A DNA stretch of 64,000 nucleotides from Rhizobium sp. NZLR1 (GTDB lineage Bacteria > Pseudomonadota > Alphaproteobacteria > Rhizobiales > Rhizobiaceae): the NCBI RefSeq assembly GCF_017357385.1, contig NZ_CP071632.1, positions 2,795,501 through 2,859,500 of the forward strand. Reading direction: 5' to 3'. Within the stretch, counting starts at the first letter, position 1; every line of letters begins with the position of its first letter. The position numbers and the translations under genes were made by a program. The notes under the pieces are model-generated. The model had not been told where the DNA came from. It was given only the letters and a program-made list of their open reading frames with translations, and made no database searches. Shown here piece by piece: positions 26,601 through 34,627 of the stretch.

Positions 26601-27295
26601 CGGCTTTCCCCCTCGACGAATTCGCCCTTGTTGAGATGCAGCGTGCGCCGGGCAAAGGCGGCGGCCTCGGGATCATGCGTGACCATGATGATGGTCTTCC
26701 GAAGCTCGCGATTGAGGAGGCCCAGCATCTCGAGGATATCATTCGCCGATTTCCGGTCGAGATCGCCGGTCGGCTCGTCGCAGAGAATGAGATCGGGATC
26801 GGAGACGATGGCGCGCGCAATGCCGACGCGCTGCTGCTGCCCGCCCGACATACTCGACGGAAACTGCCGCTGCCGCCCGGTAAGCCCGACGAGATCCATG
26901 ACCGTATCGACGCGCGCCCGCCGCTCCTTGCGCCCCAGCGGCTTGAGCAGCAGCGGCAGCTCGATATTCTCCGCCGCATTCAGCATCGGCAGCAGATTGT
27001 AGAATTGGAAGACGATGCCCATGCTGTGCGCCCGCCAGGCGGCTCTTGCACCCTCGCCCATCTGCTCGAGATGGCTGCGCCCGATGCGGATCTCGCCGGC
27101 ATCGGGGCTGTCGATGCCGCCAAGCAAATTCAGCAGCGTCGATTTCCCCGAACCCGACGGCCCCATCACCGCAACGAAATCGCCGCGCGGAATGGAAAGG
27201 TCGAGCCCCGAGAAGATCGGTATGGTCTTCGCCCCGATCCTGAACGCCTTCTTGACGCCGGCAAGCGCGATATATGGGTCTTGAATGTCGGTCAT
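26597..27295 (-). CDS. ABC transporter ATP-binding protein, MacB/LolD type
   Basis: A 232-residue ATPase with Walker A GPSGSGKST, Q-loop FQFYNLLP, signature SMSGGQQQR, Walker B LILCDEPTGDLD and the H-switch MVTHDPEAA. The family-specific GDLD segment and short length match the LolD/MacB-associated class that drives two FtsX-like permeases. The ATG at 27295 follows AAGGAG; the frame extends upstream into repeat DNA and is not coding there. It is separated from the adaptor gene by two palindromic repeats. Confidence 0.9.
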   Translation of the reverse strand: MTDIQDPYIALAGVKKAFRIGAKTIPIFSGLDLSIPRGDFVAVMGPSGSGKSTLLNLLGGIDSPDAGEIRIGRSHLEQMGEGARAAWRAHSMGIVFQFYNLLPMLNAAENIELPLLLKPLGRKERRARVDTVMDLVGLTGRQRQFPSSMSGGQQQRVGIARAIVSDPDLILCDEPTGDLDRKSANDILEMLGLLNRELRKTIIMVTHDPEAAAFARRTLHLNKGEFVEGESR

Positions 27296-27340
27296 GCTCT
27301 GCTCCTTGGTGCTTCGTTGATCCGTGGCCGGTAACCGGTG

Positions 27341-27388
27341 GCCGCCCTCGTCCTTTGAGGCCCCTGTGGGGCACCTCAGGATGAGGTC
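27341..27388. repeat. Palindromic repeat, family A
   Basis: GCCGCCCTCGTCCTTTGAGG faces CACCTCAGGATGAGGTCGG: the two arms of the element in reverse orientation. It lies inside the exporter operon between adaptor and ATPase genes. Confidence 0.7.
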
Positions 27389-27524
27389 GGAGAGAAGTCG
27401 CGGTTTGCCGCGCCGCAAGCCGCAGCTACCCAGCACAGCAATCATCCCCGGCCAGACGGCGCGCCAACCCGCCCTCATTCTGCGGCACTGAGGCCGAAGG
27501 CGGAGCCCCGCCGGCACCCCAATC

Positions 27525-27579
27525 AGCCCTCATCCTGAGGTGCGCAGGCCAAAGGCCGGAGCCTCGAAGGACGGGGGCG
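27525..27579. repeat. Palindromic repeat, family A, overlapping the 3' end of the adaptor gene
   Basis: GCCCTCATCCTGAGGTGCGC joins CCGGAGCCTCGAAGGACGGG. Part of this copy is read as the last residues of the adaptor gene and supplies its stop codon at 27530-27532. Confidence 0.7.
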
Positions 27580-28729
27580 AGTGATGGGCACCACCCGCCG
27601 ACGCACCCACATCCGCCCCCTCACCCACCACCAGCCGGATGAGCGCAGCCATGGCAGGCCGCATGCCTGGCGGCGGAGACGCCAGCGACAGGCGCAGCGT
27701 CACCGTCCCCTTCTCCCGCGAAATGACAGGCGCGATCTTCGACACCTCGACCTCAAAGGGCTGGCCGGGAAAGCCGTCGAGCACCGCCTCGCCTGACAAG
27801 CCCGGCCGCATCAGCGCGATATTGGCTTCGGCCACATCGGCATCGATGACCAGGCTCGCCATATCGGTAATGACGAGCAGGCTTTCATCCTCCCGCACGC
27901 TGTCCTCGCGCGACAGCACCGTGTCGCCGACATGCGCGTCGAGCCGCGTGACAGTGCCGGAGATCGGCGCACGCACAGTCAGCGCCTCCACCTGCTCACG
28001 CGCCTTGTCGATCTCGAGTTCCGCTTTTTTGACATCCTGTCTTGCCTGCTGGGCTGCATTCTCGGCCCGGTCGACAGCTGTCCCCGCCTCCTCCAGCGCC
28101 TGCGCCGACATCGCATCACGTCGGGCGAGCCGCCCTGCGCGCGCAAGCGACGACCGCGCCTGCGCTAGTTCGATATTCCTCGCATCAAGTGCCAATGCCG
28201 CCGCCCGCCCGGCAATCTCCACGCCCCGAAGCGAAAAGCCCGCGCCGGCATCGTCGAGCCGCACCAGCACCTGCCCCGCGACGACGCTATCGCCCGCCTC
28301 CACCCCGACCGCGACAATCCGGCCCTCATATTTGGAAAAAACGGTGGTGATAACGAGTGCGGTGACATAACCGGAGCCGGTGATTTCCCGGGTCGAAGCA
28401 GTCGTGCCCTTCGCTCCATCCTCGATCGGAGTCCGTACCCCCTCAACGGCGGCACCGCGCCTGGCTGGCGCCTCCACCCCATCGGCGGATATCCCAAGGT
28501 CGCTGCCCGAAAACCCCGCAAGCGCGGTCTCGATTCGCTGCAGCGCCTCGGATCCATTGGAAAGAACCGCCGCCAGCGATGCCGCCGCCGCAATGACGAG
28601 CATTGCGCCAGGGGTCGTGCGCCGCCGGGCATGAGGCTTCGGCGGCTCTGTCTCGAAGGCCGCGGGCTCGATCGAAAGCGATCTGAGCTTGGCGGCAAGG
28701 TCTCGGTCATGTTCGGATGTGGTGTTCAT
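27530..28729 (-). CDS. HlyD/MacA-like periplasmic adaptor subunit
   Basis: A 399-residue membrane fusion protein. A short cytoplasmic N-terminus leads into a helix at about 43-62 (MLVIAAAASLAAVL). Next comes the first half lipoyl segment (VFSKYEGRIVAVGVEAGDSV), a coiled-coil hairpin at about 180-255 (AALALDARNIELAQAR to EIDKAREQVEAL), the second lipoyl half (VRAPISGTVTRLDAHVGDTV) and beta-barrel. It should link the ABC permeases to the periplasm or an outer-membrane channel. The last 16 residues (SPPSFEAPAFGLRTSG) are encoded by a mobile palindromic repeat, so the native C-terminus was replaced. Start at 28729 is a guess; 28741 is possible. Confidence 0.82.
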   Translation of the reverse strand: MNTTSEHDRDLAAKLRSLSIEPAAFETEPPKPHARRRTTPGAMLVIAAAASLAAVLSNGSEALQRIETALAGFSGSDLGISADGVEAPARRGAAVEGVRTPIEDGAKGTTASTREITGSGYVTALVITTVFSKYEGRIVAVGVEAGDSVVAGQVLVRLDDAGAGFSLRGVEIAGRAAALALDARNIELAQARSSLARAGRLARRDAMSAQALEEAGTAVDRAENAAQQARQDVKKAELEIDKAREQVEALTVRAPISGTVTRLDAHVGDTVLSREDSVREDESLLVITDMASLVIDADVAEANIALMRPGLSGEAVLDGFPGQPFEVEVSKIAPVISREKGTVTLRLSLASPPPGMRPAMAALIRLVVGEGADVGASAGGAHHSPPSFEAPAFGLRTSG

Positions 28730-28813
28730 GCCGGCAAACATCGCCGACCCGGCAGAAATCGCGACCTGGAACACGATCCAGGGAGTCCTCGATCGCGATT
28801 GTGTACGTGGGAG

Positions 28814-28866
28814 TGGCCGGCCTCGTCCTTCGCGGCCCCTGCGGGGCGCCTCAGGATGAGGGCGGA
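28814..28866. repeat. Palindromic repeat, family A
   Basis: GGCCGGCCTCGTCCTTCGCG faces CGCCTCAGGATGAGGGCGGA. It sits between the AraC-type regulator gene and the adaptor gene, within the leader of the latter. Confidence 0.7.
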
Positions 28867-28950
28867 GAGAGGTCGCGGTCGGCTCACCGGCAGCCGCCAT
28901 CGCTTCCCTAGAGGCGGCCTGGAACTCGTCGGCTCAGGCTGAACATCCTC

Positions 28951-29994
28951 TCACCCCTTCCGCTGCCGCCATGCCAGCGGCGTCATATCAGTCACCCGGC
29001 GGAATTCGCGGTTGAAATTGGATTTGGTCTGGAAGCCGACCTCGAACATTACCTCGGTCACCGGTTTCTCGGTGGCGGCGAGCAGCCGGCAGGCCTCGCC
29101 GATCCTGTAGTCGTTGACATATTGCGAGACGTTCTTGTCCATTGCCCGGTTGATCGCCGCCGAAATCTGCCGCGCCGGGATGCCGGCCTTGCGGGCCAGC
29201 CGGTCGAGATTGAGATTGGCGTCGCGATAGAGTTTCCTTGCCTCCATCAGCGCATCGACCGCAGCGATCGTCTCCTTATCCTCGCTCGTCTCCGGCCGCA
29301 GGGCTGTCTCCACCGTCTCGGCAGGCGCCCGGCTTCGGCTGGCGACGGCGGCCGCGATACTGAGGATGACGAGGACGGCGAGATTTCCTATACTGATCAG
29401 CGTCAGCGCGCGCTCGCTGTGTGCCGAGGTAAGGTCGAGGAAGACGAAGGTATCGACCGCGGCCGAGAGACACAGGGCGGCGGCCGTAAAGATGATCGCC
29501 CGATAGGCCGGCACCGCCCCTTCGAAGGGCGCCAGCCGCAGCGCATCTGCGCCAGGGCGCATCAGAAGCAGGATGACCAGGGCATAACCGACGAAAACAA
29601 GCACCAGCGCGATATCGATCGCATCCCGCCAGAAAGCCGTCAGAAGCAGGATAACGACGGCGGGCACGGCATGCAGCGCAATCCGCACCGGCAGCGGCCG
29701 CCGGCTCGTCCGGACCAGCCGGGAAACCCCGGCATAGGCGAGCGGCGGCACTATCGCCGCGATCACCGGCGCGACCATCCCCACCGTCTGCACCCCATAG
29801 CCCCAGCGCAAGCCGGAGAGCACGGATTGCAGCGCGGCGAGCAGGATAAGCGCCAGAAACGGCCGGTTCGGCGCCGCCTCCTCGTCCTGCCTGAGGACGG
29901 TAACGAAGAGGACAAGCAGCAGAAGGGCAACGGCGAAGGGAAGCGGAATAAACAGCATGGCCTGATAGGATCGTGGCGAATAGATGGTCATCAT
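28951..29994 (-). CDS. Membrane-embedded AraC-family transcriptional regulator
   Basis: A 347-residue regulator with an N-terminal membrane domain of about seven helices (residues 12-220) and a C-terminal AraC/XylS DNA-binding domain (about 245-345). The DNA-binding domain shows LNLDRLARKAGIPARQISAA and the second helix-turn-helix EVMFEVGFQTKSNFNREF. This plan is known for membrane-bound AraC regulators. It precedes the adaptor, ATPase and permease genes on the same strand, so it probably controls that exporter in response to a membrane or envelope signal. ATG at 29994 or 29991 could be used. Confidence 0.82.
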   Translation of the reverse strand: MMTIYSPRSYQAMLFIPLPFAVALLLLVLFVTVLRQDEEAAPNRPFLALILLAALQSVLSGLRWGYGVQTVGMVAPVIAAIVPPLAYAGVSRLVRTSRRPLPVRIALHAVPAVVILLLTAFWRDAIDIALVLVFVGYALVILLLMRPGADALRLAPFEGAVPAYRAIIFTAAALCLSAAVDTFVFLDLTSAHSERALTLISIGNLAVLVILSIAAAVASRSRAPAETVETALRPETSEDKETIAAVDALMEARKLYRDANLNLDRLARKAGIPARQISAAINRAMDKNVSQYVNDYRIGEACRLLAATEKPVTEVMFEVGFQTKSNFNREFRRVTDMTPLAWRQRKG

Positions 29995-30065
29995 TGCCGA
30001 GATCCTCGCCCGAAGCGACCTCCATCACGTTTTAGGTAGGGATTTTTGGCTCCGCCTCTCCGCGC

Positions 30066-30164
30066 TCATCCTGTGCTCGTCAGCAATCCGGCCGCGGCCA
30101 CGGCCGCCTCCTTGCTCCGTTCGGCAAAGGTGACGGCGGTGATCGTCAGCAGTGTATCGGTCAC
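30066..30164 (-). CDS. Possible very small ORF or gene remnant after the SDR gene
   Basis: A GTG at 30164, nine bases after the SDR stop and behind AAGGG, opens a 32-residue frame ending in TGA at 30066. It begins TDTLLTITAVTFAERSKEA and has alphaproteobacterial codon bias, but matches nothing I know. It could be a translationally coupled small protein or the stump of a longer gene. Confidence 0.25.
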   Translation of the reverse strand: MTDTLLTITAVTFAERSKEAAVAAAGLLTSTG

Positions 30165-30172
30165 ACCATCCC

Positions 30173-30967
30173 TTATGCGATGGTGTTGACGAGGCCGCCT
30201 TCGGCCCGGAGCGCCGCGCCATTGGTAGCAGACGAACGGGGGCTCGCGAGATAAGCGACCAGGCTTGCCACTTCCTCGGCCTCCACCATGCGCTGCAGGA
30301 TCGAGGCGGAGCGTGCGGTTGCGAAGAATTCGGCCTCGATCTGCTTGATGGGCGCGGAAGGATCGCTCGCCTGGCCGCGCAGGAAGGCTTCGATGCCGTC
30401 GGATCGGGTCGGCCCGGGCAGCACCGAATTGACGGTGACGTTGGTGCCGCGCGTCAACTGTGCCAATCCACGTGAAATCGAAAGCTGCGCTGTCTTGGTG
30501 GTGGCGTAATGGATCATATCCTGCGGGATGGCGAGCGCGGATTCGCTCGAGATGAAGATGATCCGGCCCCAGTTCCGCTCCAGCATGCCGGGCAAATAGA
30601 TGCGTGACAGGCGCACGCCGCTCATCACATTGACTTCGAAGAGATGGCTCCAGTCGGCATCGCTGATGTCGTTGAATGCTTTGCTTTCATAGATGCCGAG
30701 ATTGTTGACCAGGACATCGATGGAGGGTGCCGCCTTGGCGATCTCGGCAACCCCCTCACCGGTACCGGCATCGGCCAAAATCCCGCTGACGCCCTTGGCG
30801 CCCGATGCCGTGATATCGGCGATGGCAGTGTCGAGCTTGCTCCGGTCGCGGCCGGTGATGATAACACGTACGCCTTCGGCGGCCAGCGCGCGGGCGATTT
30901 CCAGCCCGATGCCGGCGGTGCCGCCGGTGACGAGTGCAGTCCTGTCAGTCAGTTTCAAGTCCATCAT
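30173..30967 (-). CDS. SDR family oxidoreductase
   Basis: A 264-residue classical short-chain dehydrogenase. The cofactor loop is TGGTAGIG (about 14-21), the NNLG motif follows, and the active site shows S in FISSESA and the Y-x-x-x-K in HYATTK. Arg at 41 after the second strand (GRDRSKL) suggests NADP preference. Start 30967 (or the next Met) has GGAGAC upstream. It is divergent from a LysR gene 95 bases away, a typical regulator-target pair. Confidence 0.88.
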   Translation of the reverse strand: MMDLKLTDRTALVTGGTAGIGLEIARALAAEGVRVIITGRDRSKLDTAIADITASGAKGVSGILADAGTGEGVAEIAKAAPSIDVLVNNLGIYESKAFNDISDADWSHLFEVNVMSGVRLSRIYLPGMLERNWGRIIFISSESALAIPQDMIHYATTKTAQLSISRGLAQLTRGTNVTVNSVLPGPTRSDGIEAFLRGQASDPSAPIKQIEAEFFATARSASILQRMVEAEEVASLVAYLASPRSSATNGAALRAEGGLVNTIA

Positions 30968-31062
30968 GAGGTCTCCAAATTGCGTTCTGGACCAATTTAT
31001 GATCTGAGAAGACAAAGAACTATTGCCTGAAATGGACATGCACCTGTGAACGAGGTTCCTCA

Positions 31063-31980
31063 ATGATGCGCGTTCTGATGGAGCGTTCAGGCGAGATGGA
31101 AGTCTTTGCCCGCGTGGTCCAGGAGGGCGGCTTTTCGGCCGCAGCCCGCAGCCTCGAAATCACTCCGTCCGCCGTCAGCAAACTGATCGCCCGCCTGGAA
31201 GCACGGCTCGGAACGCGCCTGTTGCTGCGCACCACGCGCGCCCTGACGTTGACGGAGGAAGGCGAAGCCTATCATCGCGCCGCACTCAGAATCCTGCAGG
31301 ATCTGAACGACGCCGATCAGGAAGCGGCGGGCGGCGCTGTTCGCGGCCGGCTGCGCGTCAGCGTCACCGTGCCCCTCGGAACTATGTTCGTCGCACCCGC
31401 CATGCCTGATTTCGTCGCCCGCAACCCCGATCTCATCGTCGAGCTGAGCCTCACCGACGGCATCGTCGATCTGGTCGCTGAGAAGACCGACGTTGCCATT
31501 CGCATGGGAAACCTTCCGGATAGCGGCCTGATCGCCCGCAAGCTCGGCCAGTCCCGGCGCGTCGTCTGCGCCTCGCCATCCTACCTTGCGCTGAAGACGC
31601 GGCCGCAGATCCCGGCCGATCTCGAACATCACGACTGCCTGACCTTCAGCTTCCGCCGCGCCCGGCCGTCATGGCCCTTCCGCTGCGACGGCAAGGATAT
31701 CGAACAGCCGGTGTCGGGAAGCCTTGTGGTCAACAACGGCGAGACGATGAAGCAGATGGCGCTTGCCGGCGCTGGCATCGCCCGTCTCGGCCGGTTCCAC
31801 GTTGCGGCCGAAATTGCCGAGGGAAGCCTTGTCGCCTTGCTGGAGGATTGCAACCCGGGAGACTTGGAACTGATTCACGCCGTCCACGTTGCCGGTGGCC
31901 CCATCCCCCATCGCGTTCGCGCCTTCATCGACCACATCGTCGGGACGCTGAAGGCCTCGCCGCTGCTGCATGCGGATTGA
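31063..31980 (+). CDS. LysR-family transcriptional regulator
   Basis: A 305-residue LysR regulator. The N-terminal winged helix (residues 12-70) has GGFSAAARSLEITPSAVSKL and the LGTRLLLRTTRALTLTEEG block. The effector-binding domain follows from about 95. It is divergent from the SDR gene and likely controls it from the shared 95-base promoter region. The substrate is unknown. The group resembles the CrgA/DsdC-like set of LysR proteins acting on SDRs and quinone or aldehyde stress genes. ATG at 31063 is used; 31066 and 31078 are alternatives. Confidence 0.88.
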   Translation: MMRVLMERSGEMEVFARVVQEGGFSAAARSLEITPSAVSKLIARLEARLGTRLLLRTTRALTLTEEGEAYHRAALRILQDLNDADQEAAGGAVRGRLRVSVTVPLGTMFVAPAMPDFVARNPDLIVELSLTDGIVDLVAEKTDVAIRMGNLPDSGLIARKLGQSRRVVCASPSYLALKTRPQIPADLEHHDCLTFSFRRARPSWPFRCDGKDIEQPVSGSLVVNNGETMKQMALAGAGIARLGRFHVAAEIAEGSLVALLEDCNPGDLELIHAVHVAGGPIPHRVRAFIDHIVGTLKASPLLHAD

Positions 31981-32111
31981 TTGCTCGATGAGCGACAGGG
32001 TGACGCCGGGATGGGGCCGTTCAATCGCCCGAGCATCGCCTCTCCATGCGTGCGCCGACGAAGATGTCTGACCTCCCGGAGGTCACACCTACGACAGGGC
32101 CGACGCCAGGA

Positions 32112-32693
32112 TCAGAGGCGATGCAGGAACTCAAGCACGCGGGTGGTGAGGAGCGCAGTCGCATCCGCGTCATAGGATGGCAGCGAACTGTCGGCGAAAT
32201 AGTGCTGATCGCCGGGATAGAGGAAAAGCTCTGCGTCCTCGACCTTCGCCACGATCTCGCGGGCGGCGTCGACGTCACCCTCGCCGACAAAGATCGGATC
32301 GTTGTCCATACCATGGATCTGCACCGCAACGCCGTCCGGCCAAGGTCCAAAAGCCCATTCGCCGCTGATCGGCAGGCAGGAGTAAAAAAGCAGGGCCCCG
32401 CGGGCGCCCCGCCGTGTTTGTGCCAGCTTCTGCGCCGGCAGCACCCCGAAGGAGAACCCGGCATAGACCAGTTCGGGAGGCAGTTGGTCGGCGACCCGGA
32501 CGCCGCGCTCCCTGATGGCGTCGAAGCCGATCTCGCCAATATGGGCAAGCCCCTCCTCGATGCTGTGGAATATGCGTCCGTCGAACAGATCAGGCGTGTG
32601 CACGATGTGGCCGGCTGCCCTGATCTCGTCGGCGAAGGCGCGCACTCCAGGGGTCAGCCCTTGTGCGTGGTGGAACAGCAAAATCTCGGCCAT
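32112..32693 (-). CDS. Dienelactone hydrolase family protein
   Basis: A 193-residue alpha/beta hydrolase of the dienelactone hydrolase type. The nucleophile region is YAGFSFGVLPA, so the catalytic residue appears to be Ser rather than the Cys of true dienelactone hydrolases. The acid is likely D in HGMDNDPIF and the His is in GDQHYFADS, both typical of the family. No aromatic-degradation genes are adjacent. It lies 58 bases beyond the end of the oxidase operon on the same strand, in the gap towards the LysR gene. Confidence 0.83.
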   Translation of the reverse strand: MAEILLFHHAQGLTPGVRAFADEIRAAGHIVHTPDLFDGRIFHSIEEGLAHIGEIGFDAIRERGVRVADQLPPELVYAGFSFGVLPAQKLAQTRRGARGALLFYSCLPISGEWAFGPWPDGVAVQIHGMDNDPIFVGEGDVDAAREIVAKVEDAELFLYPGDQHYFADSSLPSYDADATALLTTRVLEFLHRL

Positions 32694-32750
32694 AATTGCT
32701 TCCGGTTGAAATAGTCTATTCGATAAAAATTCGGAACCGATGACCGATAT

Positions 32751-33128
32751 CTACGGCCCAGCCCCAAAGAAGGCGAGCCGGGTGAAAATCGTATAGTCCG
32801 CCTCCGATACCATCAGCGCGACGAAAACCAGCACCAGCACCGGCGGCAGCAGAATGGCGTAGACCAGCGCCAGCCGTTCCCAGGCCATGTGCATGAAGAT
32901 GGCGACGATCAGCCCGGCCTTCAGCATCATGAACACAAGGATCAGCGTCCACCTGAGATAGCTCTGGATGCCGAGATAATCGACCATGTAGGAACAGGCG
33001 CTGAGCACGAAGAGCAGGCCCCAGACGAAGAGATAGAGCCGGATCGGGTGCTGCTGTCCCGGGGCTTGTGAATGCGGTGTTTGTGCATGCGCCGTTTGGG
33101 TGTGTGCATGCGCCGTTGTCTCGTTCAT
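32751..33128 (-). CDS. Cytochrome c oxidase subunit IV-type protein
   Basis: A 125-residue small oxidase subunit. A His/Thr/Gln-rich N-terminus precedes three membrane helices (about 29-50, 60-82, 90-112), as in the prokaryotic subunit IV (CyoD-like) family. It is the last gene of the oxidase operon, after two subunit III-like genes. Such subunits stabilise the CuB/subunit I-III core. Confidence 0.82.
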   Translation of the reverse strand: MNETTAHAHTQTAHAQTPHSQAPGQQHPIRLYLFVWGLLFVLSACSYMVDYLGIQSYLRWTLILVFMMLKAGLIVAIFMHMAWERLALVYAILLPPVLVLVFVALMVSEADYTIFTRLAFFGAGP

Positions 33129-33135
33129 GACGACC

Positions 33136-33861
33136 TCACCACAGATAAAAAAACGCGAAGATGAAGACCCAGACCAGGTCGACGAAGTGCCAGTAGAGGC
33201 CCATGATCTCGACGGCCTCGTAGCGCCCTCTCCGGCTGGTGAAGAAGCCGCGGCGCTCCTCGTCGAAATCGCCCCGCCAGACCTTGCGGGCGACGATGAG
33301 GAGGAAGATGACGCCGATCGTGACGTGGGTGCCGTGAAAGCCGGTGATCATGAAGAATGTCGATCCGAACTGTGCTGCCCCCCACGGGTTCTCCCAGGGG
33401 CGCACGCCTTCGGTGATCAGCTTGGTCCATTCGAAGGCCTGCATGCCGACAAAACATGCTCCGAGAAGTGCGGTCAGCAGCATCAGCATCGCCGTCTTGT
33501 GGCGGTCGCGGCGATAGCCGAAATTGACCGCCATCGCCATGGTGCCGCTGCTTGAGATCAGCACGAAGGTCATGATTGCGATCAGAATCAGCGGAACATC
33601 CTCGCCCCCGATATGGAGCGCGAAAACCTCGCTCGGATTGGGCCATGCGACCGGCGTCGACATACGGGCGGTCATATAGGCGATCAGAAAACAGCCGAAG
33701 ACGAAGGTGTCGCTGAGGAGAAAGATCCACATCATCGCCTTACCCCAGGACGCCGTCTTGAAGGCGCGCTGATCCGAGCTGAAATCGGCGGCGATACCGC
33801 GCAGACCGACCGGCCTGAGGTCCGGCTCGCCGTGCGTCTCGATAGTCTGTGCCATCTGCAA
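33136..33861 (-). CDS. Haem-copper oxidase subunit III
   Basis: A 241-residue subunit III with about seven membrane helices. The family features ASWGKAMMWIFLLSDTFVFG and the C-terminal GFHGTHVTIGVIFL then GLYWHFVDLVWVFIF are clear. Subunit III stabilises the proton-pumping core of aa3-type oxidases. The ATG at 33861 follows AGGAGG. A short tandem repeat array lies directly upstream. Confidence 0.88.
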   Translation of the reverse strand: MQMAQTIETHGEPDLRPVGLRGIAADFSSDQRAFKTASWGKAMMWIFLLSDTFVFGCFLIAYMTARMSTPVAWPNPSEVFALHIGGEDVPLILIAIMTFVLISSSGTMAMAVNFGYRRDRHKTAMLMLLTALLGACFVGMQAFEWTKLITEGVRPWENPWGAAQFGSTFFMITGFHGTHVTIGVIFLLIVARKVWRGDFDEERRGFFTSRRGRYEAVEIMGLYWHFVDLVWVFIFAFFYLW

Positions 33862-33871
33862 CCTCCTAGTT

Positions 33872-33923
33872 CGGCCCCTGGTTCAGCCCCTATTTCAGCC
33901 CCTATTTCAGCCCCTATTTCAGC
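33872..33923. repeat. 12-bp tandem repeats between two oxidase genes
   Basis: The unit CAGCCCCTATTT occurs three to four times with a diverged fifth copy. It covers the end of the upstream subunit III-like gene, including its stop codon, and reaches close to the ribosome binding site of the following subunit III gene. Confidence 0.8.
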
Positions 33924-34627
33924 AATGTGCGGCAGAGATCGACGAAATCATTCGCCCACCCGGCAAAGAGGGCAAAGAGCAACAGCCAGACGGCGAGCAT
34001 GAAATGCGAATAGATGGCGGAAAGATCGACGCTGAGGCGTAGCCTGTCCGGCGCGACGTCGGTTGAGAATGCCCTGACGGTCGTGTGCGAGAGCACGGCA
34101 AGCCCACCGAGGATATGCAGTCCGTGCAGGCCGGTCAGCATGTAGAAGAAGCTGTTGGCGGGATTGTCGGCAAGCACGTAGCCGGCTGCAGTCAGTTCCC
34201 GCCAAGCCTGGATTTGTCCGACGAGGAAGAAGACCGCAAGCGCAAGTCCCGTCACAAGCGCTGGCCGCAGGGCTTCCATGCGGCCGTGCCGCGCTTCTCG
34301 TTTGGCCCATTGCAGCGCGGCACTGCTCAAGGCAAGTGCTGCCGTGTTCACCCAGAGCAGGCGCGGAACCGGCATCCCCCACCAGTCCGCCGACGCCATG
34401 CGCATGAAATAGGCGCTGACAGCAAGGCTGAAGAGCGCGCCGACGACGCCGAGAAACACGAACAGGCCGATTTTCACCGCCGGCACGGGTGGCCGATCGG
34501 CGCTATGATGATCCGGCAGTTGCATGGATCCGGCTTCCAGCCAGGGCTTCGAGGTCAGCCGCTGCCCGGAAAGCCACCAGAAGATGATGGCGCCGACTGC
34601 GGCAAGGAAGAGCAGGATGACGTTCAT
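33914..34627 (-). CDS. Second cytochrome oxidase subunit III-like protein
   Basis: A 237-residue membrane protein with an N-terminal helix (VILLFLAAVGAIIFWWL) and then the subunit III pattern: helices at about 52-76, 85-105, 120-145, 160-185 and 205-230. It includes FYMLTGLHGLHILGGLAVL and the closing SHFMLAVWLLLFALF. It is clearly related to subunit III but distinct from the next gene. Two subunit III-like genes in tandem are a feature of the alternative CoxMNOP-type oxidases described in Bradyrhizobium. The start overlaps the subunit I stop by four bases. Confidence 0.83.
   Translation of the reverse strand: MNVILLFLAAVGAIIFWWLSGQRLTSKPWLEAGSMQLPDHHSADRPPVPAVKIGLFVFLGVVGALFSLAVSAYFMRMASADWWGMPVPRLLWVNTAALALSSAALQWAKREARHGRMEALRPALVTGLALAVFFLVGQIQAWRELTAAGYVLADNPANSFFYMLTGLHGLHILGGLAVLSHTTVRAFSTDVAPDRLRLSVDLSAIYSHFMLAVWLLLFALFAGWANDFVDLCRTLLK

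Noticed and set aside
28631..28942. Plus-strand frame across the adaptor start and a palindromic repeat
   Set aside because: Half of it is repeat DNA and the other half is antisense to the adaptor gene; no motif or start signal.
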